Shown piece by piece: positions 18,061 through 28,213 of a stretch of 64,000 nt of DNA. Source of the stretch: Nisaea sediminum (GTDB lineage: Bacteria > Pseudomonadota > Alphaproteobacteria > Thalassobaculales > Thalassobaculaceae); NCBI RefSeq assembly GCF_014904705.1, contig NZ_JACZCQ010000006.1:372001-436000 (forward strand). Direction: 5' to 3'. Position 1 is the first letter of the stretch. Every line of letters starts with the position of its first letter. The notes under the pieces are model-generated. The model did no database searches, was not told the DNA's origin, and worked only from the letters and a program-made list of their open reading frames with translations. The position numbers and the translations under genes are program-made.

Positions 18061-18789
18061 ATGGCAAATGTGTCGGGAGAGAAAAACGCAGCGGCGGCTT
18101 TGCAATCGCCTTGCGACGACTGCGATATCCGCGATCTCGCGATTTGCGGCACGTTGCGTTTGGGTGAAGTCCAGCGCCTGAACAGCATCATGACCACGAT
18201 CAACTTCGCGGCCGGCGATCCGATTGTGGACGAGGGCGAGCCCGCCGATTTCGTCTATACCCTGACCGCCGGCGCCGTCAGACTCTACAAGCTCCTCGCG
18301 GACGGCCGCAGATCCGTCACCGGATTTCTCTTTCCGGGCGATTTCCTCGGCGTCTCCATGCGACACAGCTACGGCGCCAGCGCGGAGAGCATCACGCCGG
18401 TGACGATGTGCCGCTTCCAGCGCACCGAACTCGGGCGCCTCATGGAAGAAATTCCGACTTTGGAGCGCAGGATGTTCGCGCGGGCGACCGAAGAGCTTTA
18501 TCTGATGCAGGAACAGATCGTTCTGCTCGGCCGCAAATCGGCAGCCGAAAGGGTTGCGTCGTTCCTGCGCGGGCTTGCCGAGCGGCAGGAAAAACGGCAC
18601 CTCCCGGCGAATCCGGTGATCGTGCCGATGACGCGCACCGACATTGCCGACTATCTCGGCCTCACCACGGAGACAGTCAGCCGGACGATCACCCAGTTCA
18701 AGAGCAAAGGCCTGATCTCAGTGGAGAACGCGTCGCGGATCAGGATCGTCGACAACGAACAGCTCGACGATCTGGCGGAAGCGGTCTAG
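18061..18789 (+). CDS. fnr: Fnr-type oxygen-responsive transcriptional regulator (Crp/Fnr family)
   Basis: A 242-residue regulator with an N-terminal Cys cluster C18-x2-C21-x7-C29 plus C117 in VTMCRFQR. This matches the four [4Fe-4S] ligands of oxygen-sensing Fnr/FnrL proteins. The cyclic-nucleotide-like beta-roll (about 40-130) is followed by a dimer helix and a winged HTH whose recognition helix TTETVSRTITQFK has the E-xx-SR residues that read TTGAT half-sites. The start has GGAG six bases upstream. A role in the oxic/anoxic switch is well supported by family; targets in this window were not found. Confidence 0.9.
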   Translation: MANVSGEKNAAAALQSPCDDCDIRDLAICGTLRLGEVQRLNSIMTTINFAAGDPIVDEGEPADFVYTLTAGAVRLYKLLADGRRSVTGFLFPGDFLGVSMRHSYGASAESITPVTMCRFQRTELGRLMEEIPTLERRMFARATEELYLMQEQIVLLGRKSAAERVASFLRGLAERQEKRHLPANPVIVPMTRTDIADYLGLTTETVSRTITQFKSKGLISVENASRIRIVDNEQLDDLAEAV

Positions 18790-18798
18790 GTCCGGCTG

Positions 18799-19296
18799 TC
18801 AGCGCCGGAGCGAGGAAATCGGTTCGACCGGTCGCGGCTCCAGATCCCAGGGGAAATGAATCCAGGTATCCTGGCTGACCTCGGTCACGAAGGTATCCAC
18901 CAGCGGACGGCCCGCCGGCTTGGCATAGACCGTCGCGAAATGCGCCTTGGGCAGCATCGCGCGCACCGCCTTCGCGGTTTCGCCGGTATCGACCAGATCG
19001 TCGACGATCAACCAGCCGGTGCCGTCGCCTGCGATCTCGCAGTTTTTCATGACCTTGATCTTCCCGCGCTCCTTGTCGTCCCCGCCGACGCCGTAGGACG
19101 CGACGCTGACCGTGTCGATGATGCGGATGTTCAGTTCGCGGGCGACGACCGCCGCCGGAACCAGCCCGCCGCGCGTGATCGCGACGATTCCCTCGAACGG
19201 GCCGACCTCGGTCAGACGCCAGGCCAGCGCCTTGGCAGTGCGGTGGAGCTCTTCCCAGCTGACGGGAAAGGACTTGTTGAAACTGTCACTCGACAT
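18799..19296 (-). CDS. gpt: xanthine(-guanine) phosphoribosyltransferase
   Basis: Converts xanthine or guanine with PRPP to XMP or GMP in purine salvage. The 165-residue protein has the type I PRTase fold with the PRPP loop [15 protein letters not shown] (about 95-109) and the N-terminal [13 protein letters not shown]. It is convergent with fnr (9 bases between stops). Confidence 0.92.
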   Translation of the reverse strand: MSSDSFNKSFPVSWEELHRTAKALAWRLTEVGPFEGIVAITRGGLVPAAVVARELNIRIIDTVSVASYGVGGDDKERGKIKVMKNCEIAGDGTGWLIVDDLVDTGETAKAVRAMLPKAHFATVYAKPAGRPLVDTFVTEVSQDTWIHFPWDLEPRPVEPISSLRR

Positions 19297-19405
19297 GGCT
19301 GGCTTCCATCGCGGTCACTTGACGATCCGGCGACATAGCGCGCCTCTCCGGTTTCCGCAACGCCCAATAGGTTTCCTGTGGCGGCGCGCGCCCGAAATCA
19401 GCCGG

Positions 19406-19822
19406 CTAGACCGCTTTGTCGGCGGCGCGGATCATCTGCACGCCCGAGATGCGCCAGGAGCCGTCCGCCTGCTGTTCCATCTCGTAGGCCGCGAGATAGG
19501 CCAGCCCGTCCGGGCCGATGAAGAAAACGATCTGCACCGGCCGCAGTCCCGAAAGATCCAGTTCCCGGAAGCTCACCTGCTGCGGCCGGTGGACGGTACG
19601 GTAGCCACCAAGGACCATGTCCCGGAAACGTTCAGGCGTACCGAAAAGCTGCCGTAGATCCGGGCTTGCGTAAGTGAAGGCCTCGCTCCAGTCGTCGCGC
19701 TGGAAGGCGTCCAGTTGCCGGTTGATGGTGGCGCGTATCTCCGCGTCCTGCGCCGCGGCCGGAAAAGCGGCAAGGAGAAGGCCGAACAGCACGAGGAACC
19801 GACCCAAAATCGAGCGCATCAT
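19406..19822 (-). CDS. DUF4864 secreted protein
   Basis: A 138-residue protein with a Sec signal peptide (MMRSILGRF then a hydrophobic run to AAAQDAEIRA). The mature domain resembles the NTF2-like DUF4864 family (IRATINRQLDAFQRDDW, then RFRDMVLGGYR). Function is unknown; a periplasmic small-ligand-binding fold is likely. The start at 19820-19822 is set by GGAAAGGAACGGG. The gene stands alone, downstream of gpt's start. Confidence 0.83.
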   Translation of the reverse strand: MMRSILGRFLVLFGLLLAAFPAAAQDAEIRATINRQLDAFQRDDWSEAFTYASPDLRQLFGTPERFRDMVLGGYRTVHRPQQVSFRELDLSGLRPVQIVFFIGPDGLAYLAAYEMEQQADGSWRISGVQMIRAADKAV

Positions 19823-19915
19823 CCCGTTCCTTTCCGTCATTGTCTGAATATCCTACGTCCGACGGTTCAGGGTGGATGAGTCCAGCGGCGGAGGCCGTGA
19901 CAAATCCCACGCATG

Positions 19916-19945
19916 AAAAAGGCGCCGTCTTACCGACGGCGCCTT
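19916..19945 (-). terminator. rho-independent terminator of the lipoprotein gene
   Basis: Minus-strand reading gives AAGGCGCCGTC, loop GGTAA, GACGGCGCCTT, then further T's: an 11-bp perfect stem with a T-run. It lies 24 bases after the stop of the 394-residue lipoprotein gene. Confidence 0.9.
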
Positions 19946-19968
19946 GATCTGGAAATCTGTCGCTTCCG

Positions 19969-21153
19969 TCAGCGGACGAAAAGGCGAACCTCGTTGCTGG
20001 ACGCGTCGGCGGCGGTGGTCGCAGAAAGGGCGACACGGCTCGGCGGCAGCCCCATATCGGTCAGCGCGCGGAGCACATCCTGGGCATTCTTCCGCGCCTT
20101 GCTGGTATCGAGTGCAACCTGCGCCGAGGATCCGGCAGACGGCGTCACCGCGACGAGATCGAACGAGGCGTCCGGACGACGCTCCAGCGCCCGGCTGACG
20201 GCGGTATAGAGCGCCTGCTGATAGTTCACGTTGCTGCGGTCGAAACGGATGACCACCAGCGGCCGGCGAGCACCGGTCGCGGAGCTCAGCCCGCGGCCCT
20301 GCAGGGAAGGCGTCGTGGTGACTTCCGCACCGCCCATGCCATATGTCCGGGCGGCGAGGCTGGTGCCGAAGAACTCGCCGTTCTTGATCGCCAGCGCGAG
20401 CGTGTTCAGATCGTTGCGCTCGGTCGCGACATAACGGCTCTGACGGCGGATGTCGTCGCTCAGCTCGGTCAGCAGCCGGTCGACCAGCACGACGGTCCGG
20501 TTGACATCGTCTTCCAGCACCTCGAGCTGACGGTGGTCCTCGTCGACGGCGCCGGACAGACCGAAAGCAGCCCGGGTGGCATCGAGCAGATAGGTCGAGA
20601 GCGCGGCGTCGGCGGCGACCCGGTTCGACAGGTCGTTCATGTCGCCGATATCGGCGTTCACCTGTTCGAGCAGTCCCTGCGACTGGTTCCAGGCGGCAAC
20701 CAGCATCGGGTTGCCCGGCGTGGTACCGACCTGAAGGCGCGAGCGGATGCCCGCGACCGACTGGTGGTAGGTCTGGGCGTTGCCGATTGTGCGCTGACGG
20801 ATGGTCTGCAGGTCCCCGTTATGGGAGCGAATCGATTCCTGCAGACGCCGGAGATCGTCCCGCAGCTGCACCACCTTGTTGCCCACGAACGTTCCCGTCG
20901 CGGCGCCCGGGCGGGGCGGCTGCACCTCGAAATTCGTGGTGTTGAGCGCAGGCGGCTGTCCGCTGGCGATGATTGGCTGGCCGGACGCCTCACCCGCCGA
21001 AGGCGCGATCGCGACCTGCGTCGGTGTCTGATTCGCCGCAGCAGGATCTTCACCTGAAAGGCTAGGCCACAAAGCGTCGGATGAGAAAGAACAGCCCCCG
21101 AGAAGGAGAACCGTTGCGCCCAGGACAACGAGCGACGAGCGATTAAGAACCAT
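19969..21153 (-). CDS. predicted outer-envelope lipoprotein of unknown function
   Basis: A 394-residue protein with a lipobox (VLLLGGC, Cys at residue 21). A low-complexity linker follows, then a helical, coiled-coil-like segment (about 90-260), then a C-terminal alpha/beta domain (about 295-394) with ARRPLVVIRFDRSNV and a KARKNAQDVLRALTDMGLPP helix. This last part is reminiscent of OmpA/MotB-like peptidoglycan-binding domains, though the key Asp/Arg are not certain. Monocistronic, with its own terminator. An envelope-anchoring role is a guess. Confidence 0.75.
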   Translation of the reverse strand: MVLNRSSLVVLGATVLLLGGCSFSSDALWPSLSGEDPAAANQTPTQVAIAPSAGEASGQPIIASGQPPALNTTNFEVQPPRPGAATGTFVGNKVVQLRDDLRRLQESIRSHNGDLQTIRQRTIGNAQTYHQSVAGIRSRLQVGTTPGNPMLVAAWNQSQGLLEQVNADIGDMNDLSNRVAADAALSTYLLDATRAAFGLSGAVDEDHRQLEVLEDDVNRTVVLVDRLLTELSDDIRRQSRYVATERNDLNTLALAIKNGEFFGTSLAARTYGMGGAEVTTTPSLQGRGLSSATGARRPLVVIRFDRSNVNYQQALYTAVSRALERRPDASFDLVAVTPSAGSSAQVALDTSKARKNAQDVLRALTDMGLPPSRVALSATTAADASSNEVRLFVR

Positions 21154-21465
21154 AGGACGCTGTCACCTTGTAAATAGGTGTTATGTTTGCCGCGGTTTCA
21201 GGTAGATCCGTTCGACCGACCAATGCCGACCCCCCTAGCAATTTGCCCGGCTGTCCCGCCCCAAGGACAGAACGCCTCTCTTCCCTCATCCCCGATTGTA
21301 CGGGGTCTTGAAGAAAGAAAGAAGCTTGCCGACGCAGTCCCCCACTGATGGTAGCCGCAAGCCGCGAATTTCGTAGGGATAGTAACGAAAGCCAATCGGG
21401 CCTACAAGTTGTTTTGCCAAACGATTCCGTAAGATACGCGGCGAAAGATTCCCTGATATAAGCGC
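21154..21465. other. intergenic region upstream of tRNA-Arg
   Basis: About 310 bases between the divergent lipoprotein gene and the tRNA promoter. No coding potential, repeat or recognised RNA was found. It should contain the leftward promoter of the lipoprotein gene. Confidence 0.45.
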
Positions 21466-21494
21466 TTGCGTTTCGAAAACGCCTTGAGTATGTT
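21466..21494 (+). promoter_or_regulatory. promoter of tRNA-Arg
   Basis: TTGCGT (21466-21471), a 17-base spacer and TATGTT (21489-21494) place a start about 27 bases before the tRNA. Spacing is ideal and both boxes match four of six consensus bases. Confidence 0.55.
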
Positions 21495-21527
21495 CCGGCC
21501 TCCTTCGGGGGCGCCACGCTCCCGAGA

Positions 21528-21604
21528 GCGCCCGTAGCTCAACTGGATAGAGCACCTGACTACGGATCAGGAGGTTGGGAGTTCGAATCTTCCCGGGCGC
21601 GCCA
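21528..21604 (+). tRNA. tRNA-Arg (anticodon ACG)
   Basis: A complete 77-nt cloverleaf. The acceptor GCGCCCG pairs with CGGGCGC (21594-21600), the anticodon stem CCTGA/TCAGG encloses CTACGGA with ACG at 21562-21564, the T-loop is TTCGAAT, and CCA is encoded at 21602-21604. It reads CGT/CGC/CGA codons after A34 deamination. No duplicated 3' end or integrase was seen nearby, so it is not obviously used as an attachment site. Confidence 0.96.
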
Positions 21605-21725
21605 CTTACCTCTCCCACACAGAGAAACTAACCGGCTGATGCCACAAATTTGTTGGCAAGCCTAGGATTCGCGCCGGGAATCCATGCAGCGCGCCCGCAG
21701 GTCGGAGCCCGGCGCTTTCGCCGCA

Positions 21726-22709
21726 TCACGGCACCAACACCGCCGCCCCCTGCAGATTCCCGTCCCGCAGATCCGAGAGCGCGCGGTTGGCGTCGTCGAG
21801 CGGATAGGTCTGCACCGATGTCCGGACCGGCACCTTGGGCGCCAGTTCCAGAAACTCCACAGCATCGCGCCGCGTCAGATTGGCGACCGAGACCACTTTC
21901 TTTTCCCGCCAAAGAATATCGTAAGGGAAGCTCGGTATGTCCGACATGTGGATGCCGCCGCAGACCACGGTGCCGCCCGGACGGACCGCACGCAGGGCTT
22001 GCGGCACCAGATCGCCCACCGGCGCGAAGAGGATCGCGGCATCCAGTTCCTCGGGTGGCATTTCGCTCGAGTCTCCGGCCCAGACAGCGCCAAGGGACCG
22101 CGCGAAATCCTTCGCCGCCTCGTCGCCCGGCCGCACGAAGCCGTAGATCTCCCGCCCCTGCCAGAGCGCGACCTGGATCAGGATATGCGCCGCGGCCCCG
22201 AAGCCGTAGAGGCCGAGCCGTCGGCCCTCTCCCGCCATGCGCAGGCAGCGGTAGCCGATGAGACCGGCGCAGAGCAGCGGGGCCGCCTCGGCGTCGGAAT
22301 AGAACTCCGGGATTGGAAAACAGTAGCGGGCATCTGCGACGAGGTACTCCCCGTAGCCGCCGTCGAGCGTGTAGCCGGTGAAACGCGCCTCGGGGCAAAG
22401 GTTTTCCTGGCCTTCGAGACAGTAACGGCATTCCCCGCAGGTCCAGCCAAGCCAAGGCACCCCGACCCTCGTGCCCTCGGAGAGCTGTTTCACGCCGTGC
22501 CCCAATGCCTCGACCGTCCCGACCACCTCATGACCGGGCACGACATGCGGCTTTGGATCCGTCAGATCGCCGTCGACGACATGCAGATCTGTCCGGCATA
22601 CCGCGCAGGCATGGATGCGCACCAGGACCTCTCCCGGTCCCGGTTCGGGGCGCGGACGATCGGCCATGATCAGCGGTGCTCCCGGTTTTTCGAACTGCAT
22701 CACCCGCAT
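21726..22709 (-). CDS. zinc-dependent alcohol dehydrogenase
   Basis: A 327-residue MDR-family enzyme. The catalytic zinc ligands are in ACAVCRTDLHV and PGHEVVG, and the structural zinc Cys set is CGECRYCLEGQENLC (about residues 91-105). The Rossmann loop GLYGFGAAAH is about residue 168. It is closest to the single-domain-length AdhP/AdhA-like NAD(P)-dependent alcohol dehydrogenases; the substrate cannot be fixed. The start is 16 bases from the aceK stop, so it probably shares the aceK transcript. Confidence 0.87.
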   Translation of the reverse strand: MRVMQFEKPGAPLIMADRPRPEPGPGEVLVRIHACAVCRTDLHVVDGDLTDPKPHVVPGHEVVGTVEALGHGVKQLSEGTRVGVPWLGWTCGECRYCLEGQENLCPEARFTGYTLDGGYGEYLVADARYCFPIPEFYSDAEAAPLLCAGLIGYRCLRMAGEGRRLGLYGFGAAAHILIQVALWQGREIYGFVRPGDEAAKDFARSLGAVWAGDSSEMPPEELDAAILFAPVGDLVPQALRAVRPGGTVVCGGIHMSDIPSFPYDILWREKKVVSVANLTRRDAVEFLELAPKVPVRTSVQTYPLDDANRALSDLRDGNLQGAAVLVP

Positions 22710-22725
22710 GCATCCATCCTCACGA

Positions 22726-24534
22726 TCAACGGCCCGGATGTAACCGGCAGGCCTCGCGGTACGGCGTCAGCCGGGGCACCTGGCCCTGCTCGAGCCTTCT
22801 CTGCATGTCGGTCCAGTATTCCACGGTCAGCAGCTCGCCATGCGAATCGCGGAAAATCCGCCGGAGGTTCCGGTCCTCGATCCTGAGATGCGTCTCCAGC
22901 TCCTCCGGCAGGAAGATCACGCCCTCCTCAAAGAACCAGTCGGGGATGTCCTCTTCGCCGTCGAATCGGTTCTGGTTGGTGCGCACCTTGACGTCCGTGA
23001 GGTCCTCGATGGCGTCATAGTCGAATAGATAGACCTTCAGGATCTTGCTGACCCCGTAATTCCGGCCGTCGAGATCCTTGTTGAAAATGTTGGCGGCGGC
23101 ATTGTTGGCGATGCACTGGCCGAGATTGCCGATGGCGATTTCCGCCTGCACGTCGTCCGCCTGTTCCATGAAGACCGGGAAGGGCGTCATCTTGATCTGC
23201 ACAATCAGGTGGCGGAACAGCAGACCGGCGCCGGTCTGGATCACGTTGTCGCCCGCGTTTTCCAGGATCTCATGGCGGAGATCGTCGGTGAAGTAATCGG
23301 CGGGCAGGGTGACGTTGTAATAGATCACGTTGTCGAGCATGGAGCCCGCCCGGTTGATCTCGTGCACCCGGCTGTATTTCTGCAGCACCGAGCGCACGCC
23401 GGGAAACTTGCCCCATTTATAGCCGGCGGTCGGATGATCGCGGATCACCTTGGCGACATAGCCGAGGGACGGCGCCGAGAAACCGATGGCGACCGTGCCG
23501 CGCGGCCCGACCGCATGGTCGAGGCGCTCGCCGCTCTCTTTCAGCTCGCGCTCGATCTGCCGGATGACCGCGATCTTGCCGATATGGTTGTAGCCGATGG
23601 TCGAATATTGCAGTCCGTGAGGACGGTCCGGCATCAGTTCGAAGAGGAAGGACGCCATCTCGTGATAATGCTCCGAGGTGACGTGGAAGTTCGCGAGCGT
23701 CGAGCTGAAGACATATTGCAGATCGCCCGCGCCGAGGATCACCGCGTCGACATGAATGCCGTCCGCCTCGTTCAGCAGCGCGATGCCGAGCGGCACCGGA
23801 TCGCCGCCCTCGATCAGCAGCCGGCCAACCAGATAGGCGCCCCGGTTCCGGTAGAAACCCGCATCCGCCATTTCGATCGCCCGGATCCTGTTCGCCCCGG
23901 GCGCCTCCTCGAGGATCCGCGCCGCGACCGCCGCCGCATCGCCGTCGAGGTCGCGCCATCGCCGGGAGAAACCGGCCAGCGTCAGAACGGGAACGAGATG
24001 CTCCACCCCAAGCCCATCCTGAACCTCGAAAATTCGGCTGACGACAGGGCGTGCCGCCTTGTCCTCGTCCCGCGCGCGGGCGCTCGAATAGGTCGAGGCC
24101 CGCCACATCCCGGCATGCACCTGACGGCGTACGGAATTCAGGAAGGCATAGGCGAGGTCGGCGTGATAGAGCCCCTCGATCAGCGACAGATAGCGCTCCT
24201 CGACCTCGGCCCAGAAGGCATCGCGGCCCTGAACGTCGGGGCAATGCAGCAGGATGACCGGAACCAGCGCCTCGACGGTGGCGCCGTAAATCCCGAGCCG
24301 TTCCTGGCTGAGTGCAATCGAGGCCGGCCAGTCCCGCGCCTCGAAGGCGGCCTTGGCGAGCCCGGCGATCTGACGGAAGCGCCGGTAATAATCGGTGAAG
24401 GCGCCGTGGATCAGGGCGGCGACGGACTCAATCCGTTCCGCTTCGCTGGCGGCGGCTTCCAGCTCTTCCTGCGCCGCCGCCGTGATGGTCGGCGTCCTGA
24501 GCGTCGCGGCACCCCGGCGGATCGATTGCATCAT
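22726..24534 (-). CDS. aceK: isocitrate dehydrogenase kinase/phosphatase
   Basis: A bifunctional enzyme that phosphorylates (inactivates) and dephosphorylates isocitrate dehydrogenase, steering isocitrate to the glyoxylate bypass during growth on acetate or fatty acids. The 602-residue length fits the family. Recognisable blocks are SSTLANFHVTSEHYHEMA, the substrate/ATP region KWGKFPGVRSVLQKYSRVHE and MTPFPVFMEQADDVQAEIA. Two adjacent ATGs start the gene after GGAAGG. Its neighbours in fatty-acid/acyl-CoA metabolism fit a two-carbon diet. The aceA/aceB genes are not in the window. Confidence 0.93.
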   Translation of the reverse strand: MMQSIRRGAATLRTPTITAAAQEELEAAASEAERIESVAALIHGAFTDYYRRFRQIAGLAKAAFEARDWPASIALSQERLGIYGATVEALVPVILLHCPDVQGRDAFWAEVEERYLSLIEGLYHADLAYAFLNSVRRQVHAGMWRASTYSSARARDEDKAARPVVSRIFEVQDGLGVEHLVPVLTLAGFSRRWRDLDGDAAAVAARILEEAPGANRIRAIEMADAGFYRNRGAYLVGRLLIEGGDPVPLGIALLNEADGIHVDAVILGAGDLQYVFSSTLANFHVTSEHYHEMASFLFELMPDRPHGLQYSTIGYNHIGKIAVIRQIERELKESGERLDHAVGPRGTVAIGFSAPSLGYVAKVIRDHPTAGYKWGKFPGVRSVLQKYSRVHEINRAGSMLDNVIYYNVTLPADYFTDDLRHEILENAGDNVIQTGAGLLFRHLIVQIKMTPFPVFMEQADDVQAEIAIGNLGQCIANNAAANIFNKDLDGRNYGVSKILKVYLFDYDAIEDLTDVKVRTNQNRFDGEEDIPDWFFEEGVIFLPEELETHLRIEDRNLRRIFRDSHGELLTVEYWTDMQRRLEQGQVPRLTPYREACRLHPGR

Positions 24535-24620
24535 GCGGCGCGTCCTTCCCCTCTTTCTGCGAGATGATGGTCCGGGAACTCGGCTTGAGGAAGGAGAAAT
24601 CCGGAGGCCGGAAACGGAAC

Positions 24621-24640
24621 GGGCGGCCCCGAGGCCGCCC
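24621..24640 (-). terminator. hairpin after the 3-hydroxyacyl-CoA dehydrogenase gene
   Basis: GGGCGGCC and GGCCGCCC form an 8-bp perfect stem with a 4-base loop, 24 bases past the stop at 24664. There is no clean T-run, so it may be a weak terminator or an RNA-stabilising hairpin. Confidence 0.4.
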
Positions 24641-24663
24641 GCTGTCCCGGATATGCAATCGGA

Positions 24664-25539
24664 TCAGCCGACCCGCTTGCCCTTCTCGTCGTAGCGGTAC
24701 CAGCCGCGGCCGGCGCGGCGGCCGTGACGGCCGGCGGCGACGACCTGGCGCAGGATCGGGCGCGGATGGAAGCGCTCGCCATAGGCCTCGTGCAGGATCT
24801 CGCAGACCTGCAGGTTCAGGGTGTTGGAGATATTGTCCATCAGCTCGAACGGACCGACCGGATGGCCGAGGCCGAGCTTGCAGCCGGTGTCGATGTCTTC
24901 CGGCGTGCAGGCGCCTTCCTCGACCAGGCGCAGCACCTCGTCCCACATCGCGAAGAGGATGCGGTTGACGGCGAAGCCGACCACGTCCTTGACGTCGATC
25001 GGGGTCTTGCCCGCTTCGACGCAGGCATTGCGCGCCGCGTCGATCACCGCGTCGTCGGTATCCATGCCGCGGATCACCTCGACCAACTTCATACGGCTGA
25101 CCGGGGAGAAGAAATGCAGCCCGAGGAAACGGGACTGGCGCTTCTCGGAGAAGTAGGAGGCCAGCACCGAAATCGAGATGCTGGAGGTGTTGGAGGCGAT
25201 GATCGCGTCGTCCTTGCAGACCGCGTCGAGGGTCTTGTAGACCTCGGCCTTCACCTTCTCGTCCTCGAACACGGCCTCGATCACGAGGTCGCGGTCGCCA
25301 TAGGCGGAGAGGTCGGTCACCAGCTTGATGTTGCCGAGCGCGGTCGCCATGTCCTCTTCCGCCCAGAACTTCCGGGCGACACCGGACTCCAGCGTCTTTT
25401 TGATACCGGCCTCGGCCTTGTCCAGGCGCGCCTGCTCCGGCTCCATGATCATCACGTCCTTGCCCGCCATGGCGAAGACGAGCGCGATCTCCGAGCCCAT
25501 CATTCCGGCGCCGACGACGCCGATCTTGTTCACTGACAT
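24664..25539 (-). CDS. 3-hydroxyacyl-CoA (3-hydroxybutyryl-CoA) dehydrogenase
   Basis: A 291-residue NAD-dependent enzyme oxidising L-3-hydroxyacyl-CoA to 3-ketoacyl-CoA. The Rossmann motif is VVGAGMMGSEIA near the N-terminus, the catalytic His is in GLHFFSPVSRMKLVEVI (about residue 141), and the C-terminal domain has GFAVNRILFAMWDE and LGHPVGPFELMD. It resembles Hbd/PaaH-type single-function enzymes. It is upstream of aceK on the same strand but separated by a hairpin. Confidence 0.9.
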   Translation of the reverse strand: MSVNKIGVVGAGMMGSEIALVFAMAGKDVMIMEPEQARLDKAEAGIKKTLESGVARKFWAEEDMATALGNIKLVTDLSAYGDRDLVIEAVFEDEKVKAEVYKTLDAVCKDDAIIASNTSSISISVLASYFSEKRQSRFLGLHFFSPVSRMKLVEVIRGMDTDDAVIDAARNACVEAGKTPIDVKDVVGFAVNRILFAMWDEVLRLVEEGACTPEDIDTGCKLGLGHPVGPFELMDNISNTLNLQVCEILHEAYGERFHPRPILRQVVAAGRHGRRAGRGWYRYDEKGKRVG

Positions 25540-25625
25540 CCCATCCTCCTCGAAGGTCTCATGCGCGATGAAAATTGTTGGCTGCCTTGGTATAGGCTCG
25601 ACCGCGTCGGTTCAAGCGATCCCCG

Positions 25626-27434
<1,809 letters not shown>

Positions 27435-27446
27435 CTCAGCGTCCCG

Positions 27447-28199
27447 TCAGCGCAGCGCGAAACCGCCGTCGACGGTGACGACGGAACCGGTCATGTAGGC
27501 GCCCGCGTCCGAGGCGAGCAGCAGCAGCGCACCGTCGAGATCGTGCGTCTGGCCGAGCCGGCGCTGCGGAATGGTCTTGATCATCTGCTGGCCCGGCGGG
27601 GTCTGGAAGAATTCGCTGTTGATCGGCGTCTCGATATAGCCGGGGGCGATCGCGTTCACCCGGATCTTGTGGCGCGAGAGCTCCAGCGCCATCGCCCGGT
27701 TGAGCTGCAGCAGCCCGCCCTTCGAGGCACAATAGGTCGAGAGCATGCCGATCACCTCGGTGCCGAGGATCGAGGAAATGTTGATGATCGAGCCGCCGCC
27801 GCTCTCCTTCATCTGCAGCGCCGCCGCCTGCGCGACAAGGAAACAGCCCTTCAAATTGGTGTCGAGCACCTGGTCGTAGTCTTCCGGCGTCATCTCGAGG
27901 AACGGCTTCTGCACCGCGATCCCGGCATTGTTCACCAGAATGTCGAGCGGTCCGAACGCCTGCGCCGCGACGTCGAGCGCCTCGCGGATCGAGACCGGAT
28001 CGGTAACGTCCATGGAGACGGCAAGCGCCCGGCCTCCCGCGTCGCGGATCGTCCCCGCGAGACTTTCAAGCTTCGCCTTCTGCCGCGCGGCGAGAACAAC
28101 CGAAGCGCCCTGCGCTGCAAGGGTTTCGGCGAATCGGCTGCCGAGCCCCTGGCTGGCGCCGGTGACGAGGGCGGTTTTTCCTGTCAGGTCGAAAGACAT
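27447..28199 (-). CDS. SDR-family oxidoreductase in the acyl-CoA operon
   Basis: A 250-residue SDR. TGASQGLGSR (about 12-21), NNAGIAVQKP (about 90), the Ser in INISSILG and YCASKGG with the catalytic Tyr/Lys (about 155-159) are all present. Its place between a thiolase and an acyl-CoA dehydrogenase suggests a 3-hydroxyacyl-CoA dehydrogenase or 3-ketoacyl reductase role, which is inference. ATG 28199 is chosen because it begins right at the Rossmann fold. Confidence 0.87.
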   Translation of the reverse strand: MSFDLTGKTALVTGASQGLGSRFAETLAAQGASVVLAARQKAKLESLAGTIRDAGGRALAVSMDVTDPVSIREALDVAAQAFGPLDILVNNAGIAVQKPFLEMTPEDYDQVLDTNLKGCFLVAQAAALQMKESGGGSIINISSILGTEVIGMLSTYCASKGGLLQLNRAMALELSRHKIRVNAIAPGYIETPINSEFFQTPPGQQMIKTIPQRRLGQTHDLDGALLLLASDAGAYMTGSVVTVDGGFALR

Positions 28200-28213
28200 G
28201 CTGCGTCTCCTGC

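Noticed and set aside
21143-21517. 124-codon minus-strand open frame upstream of tRNA-Arg
   Set aside because: It overlaps the lipoprotein start and runs into the tRNA promoter, has no ribosome site, and its product has no recognisable features.
21528-21725. tRNA-Arg as an integration site of a genomic island
   Set aside because: No repeat of the tRNA 3' end and no integrase gene was found downstream; the following genes are ordinary metabolism.
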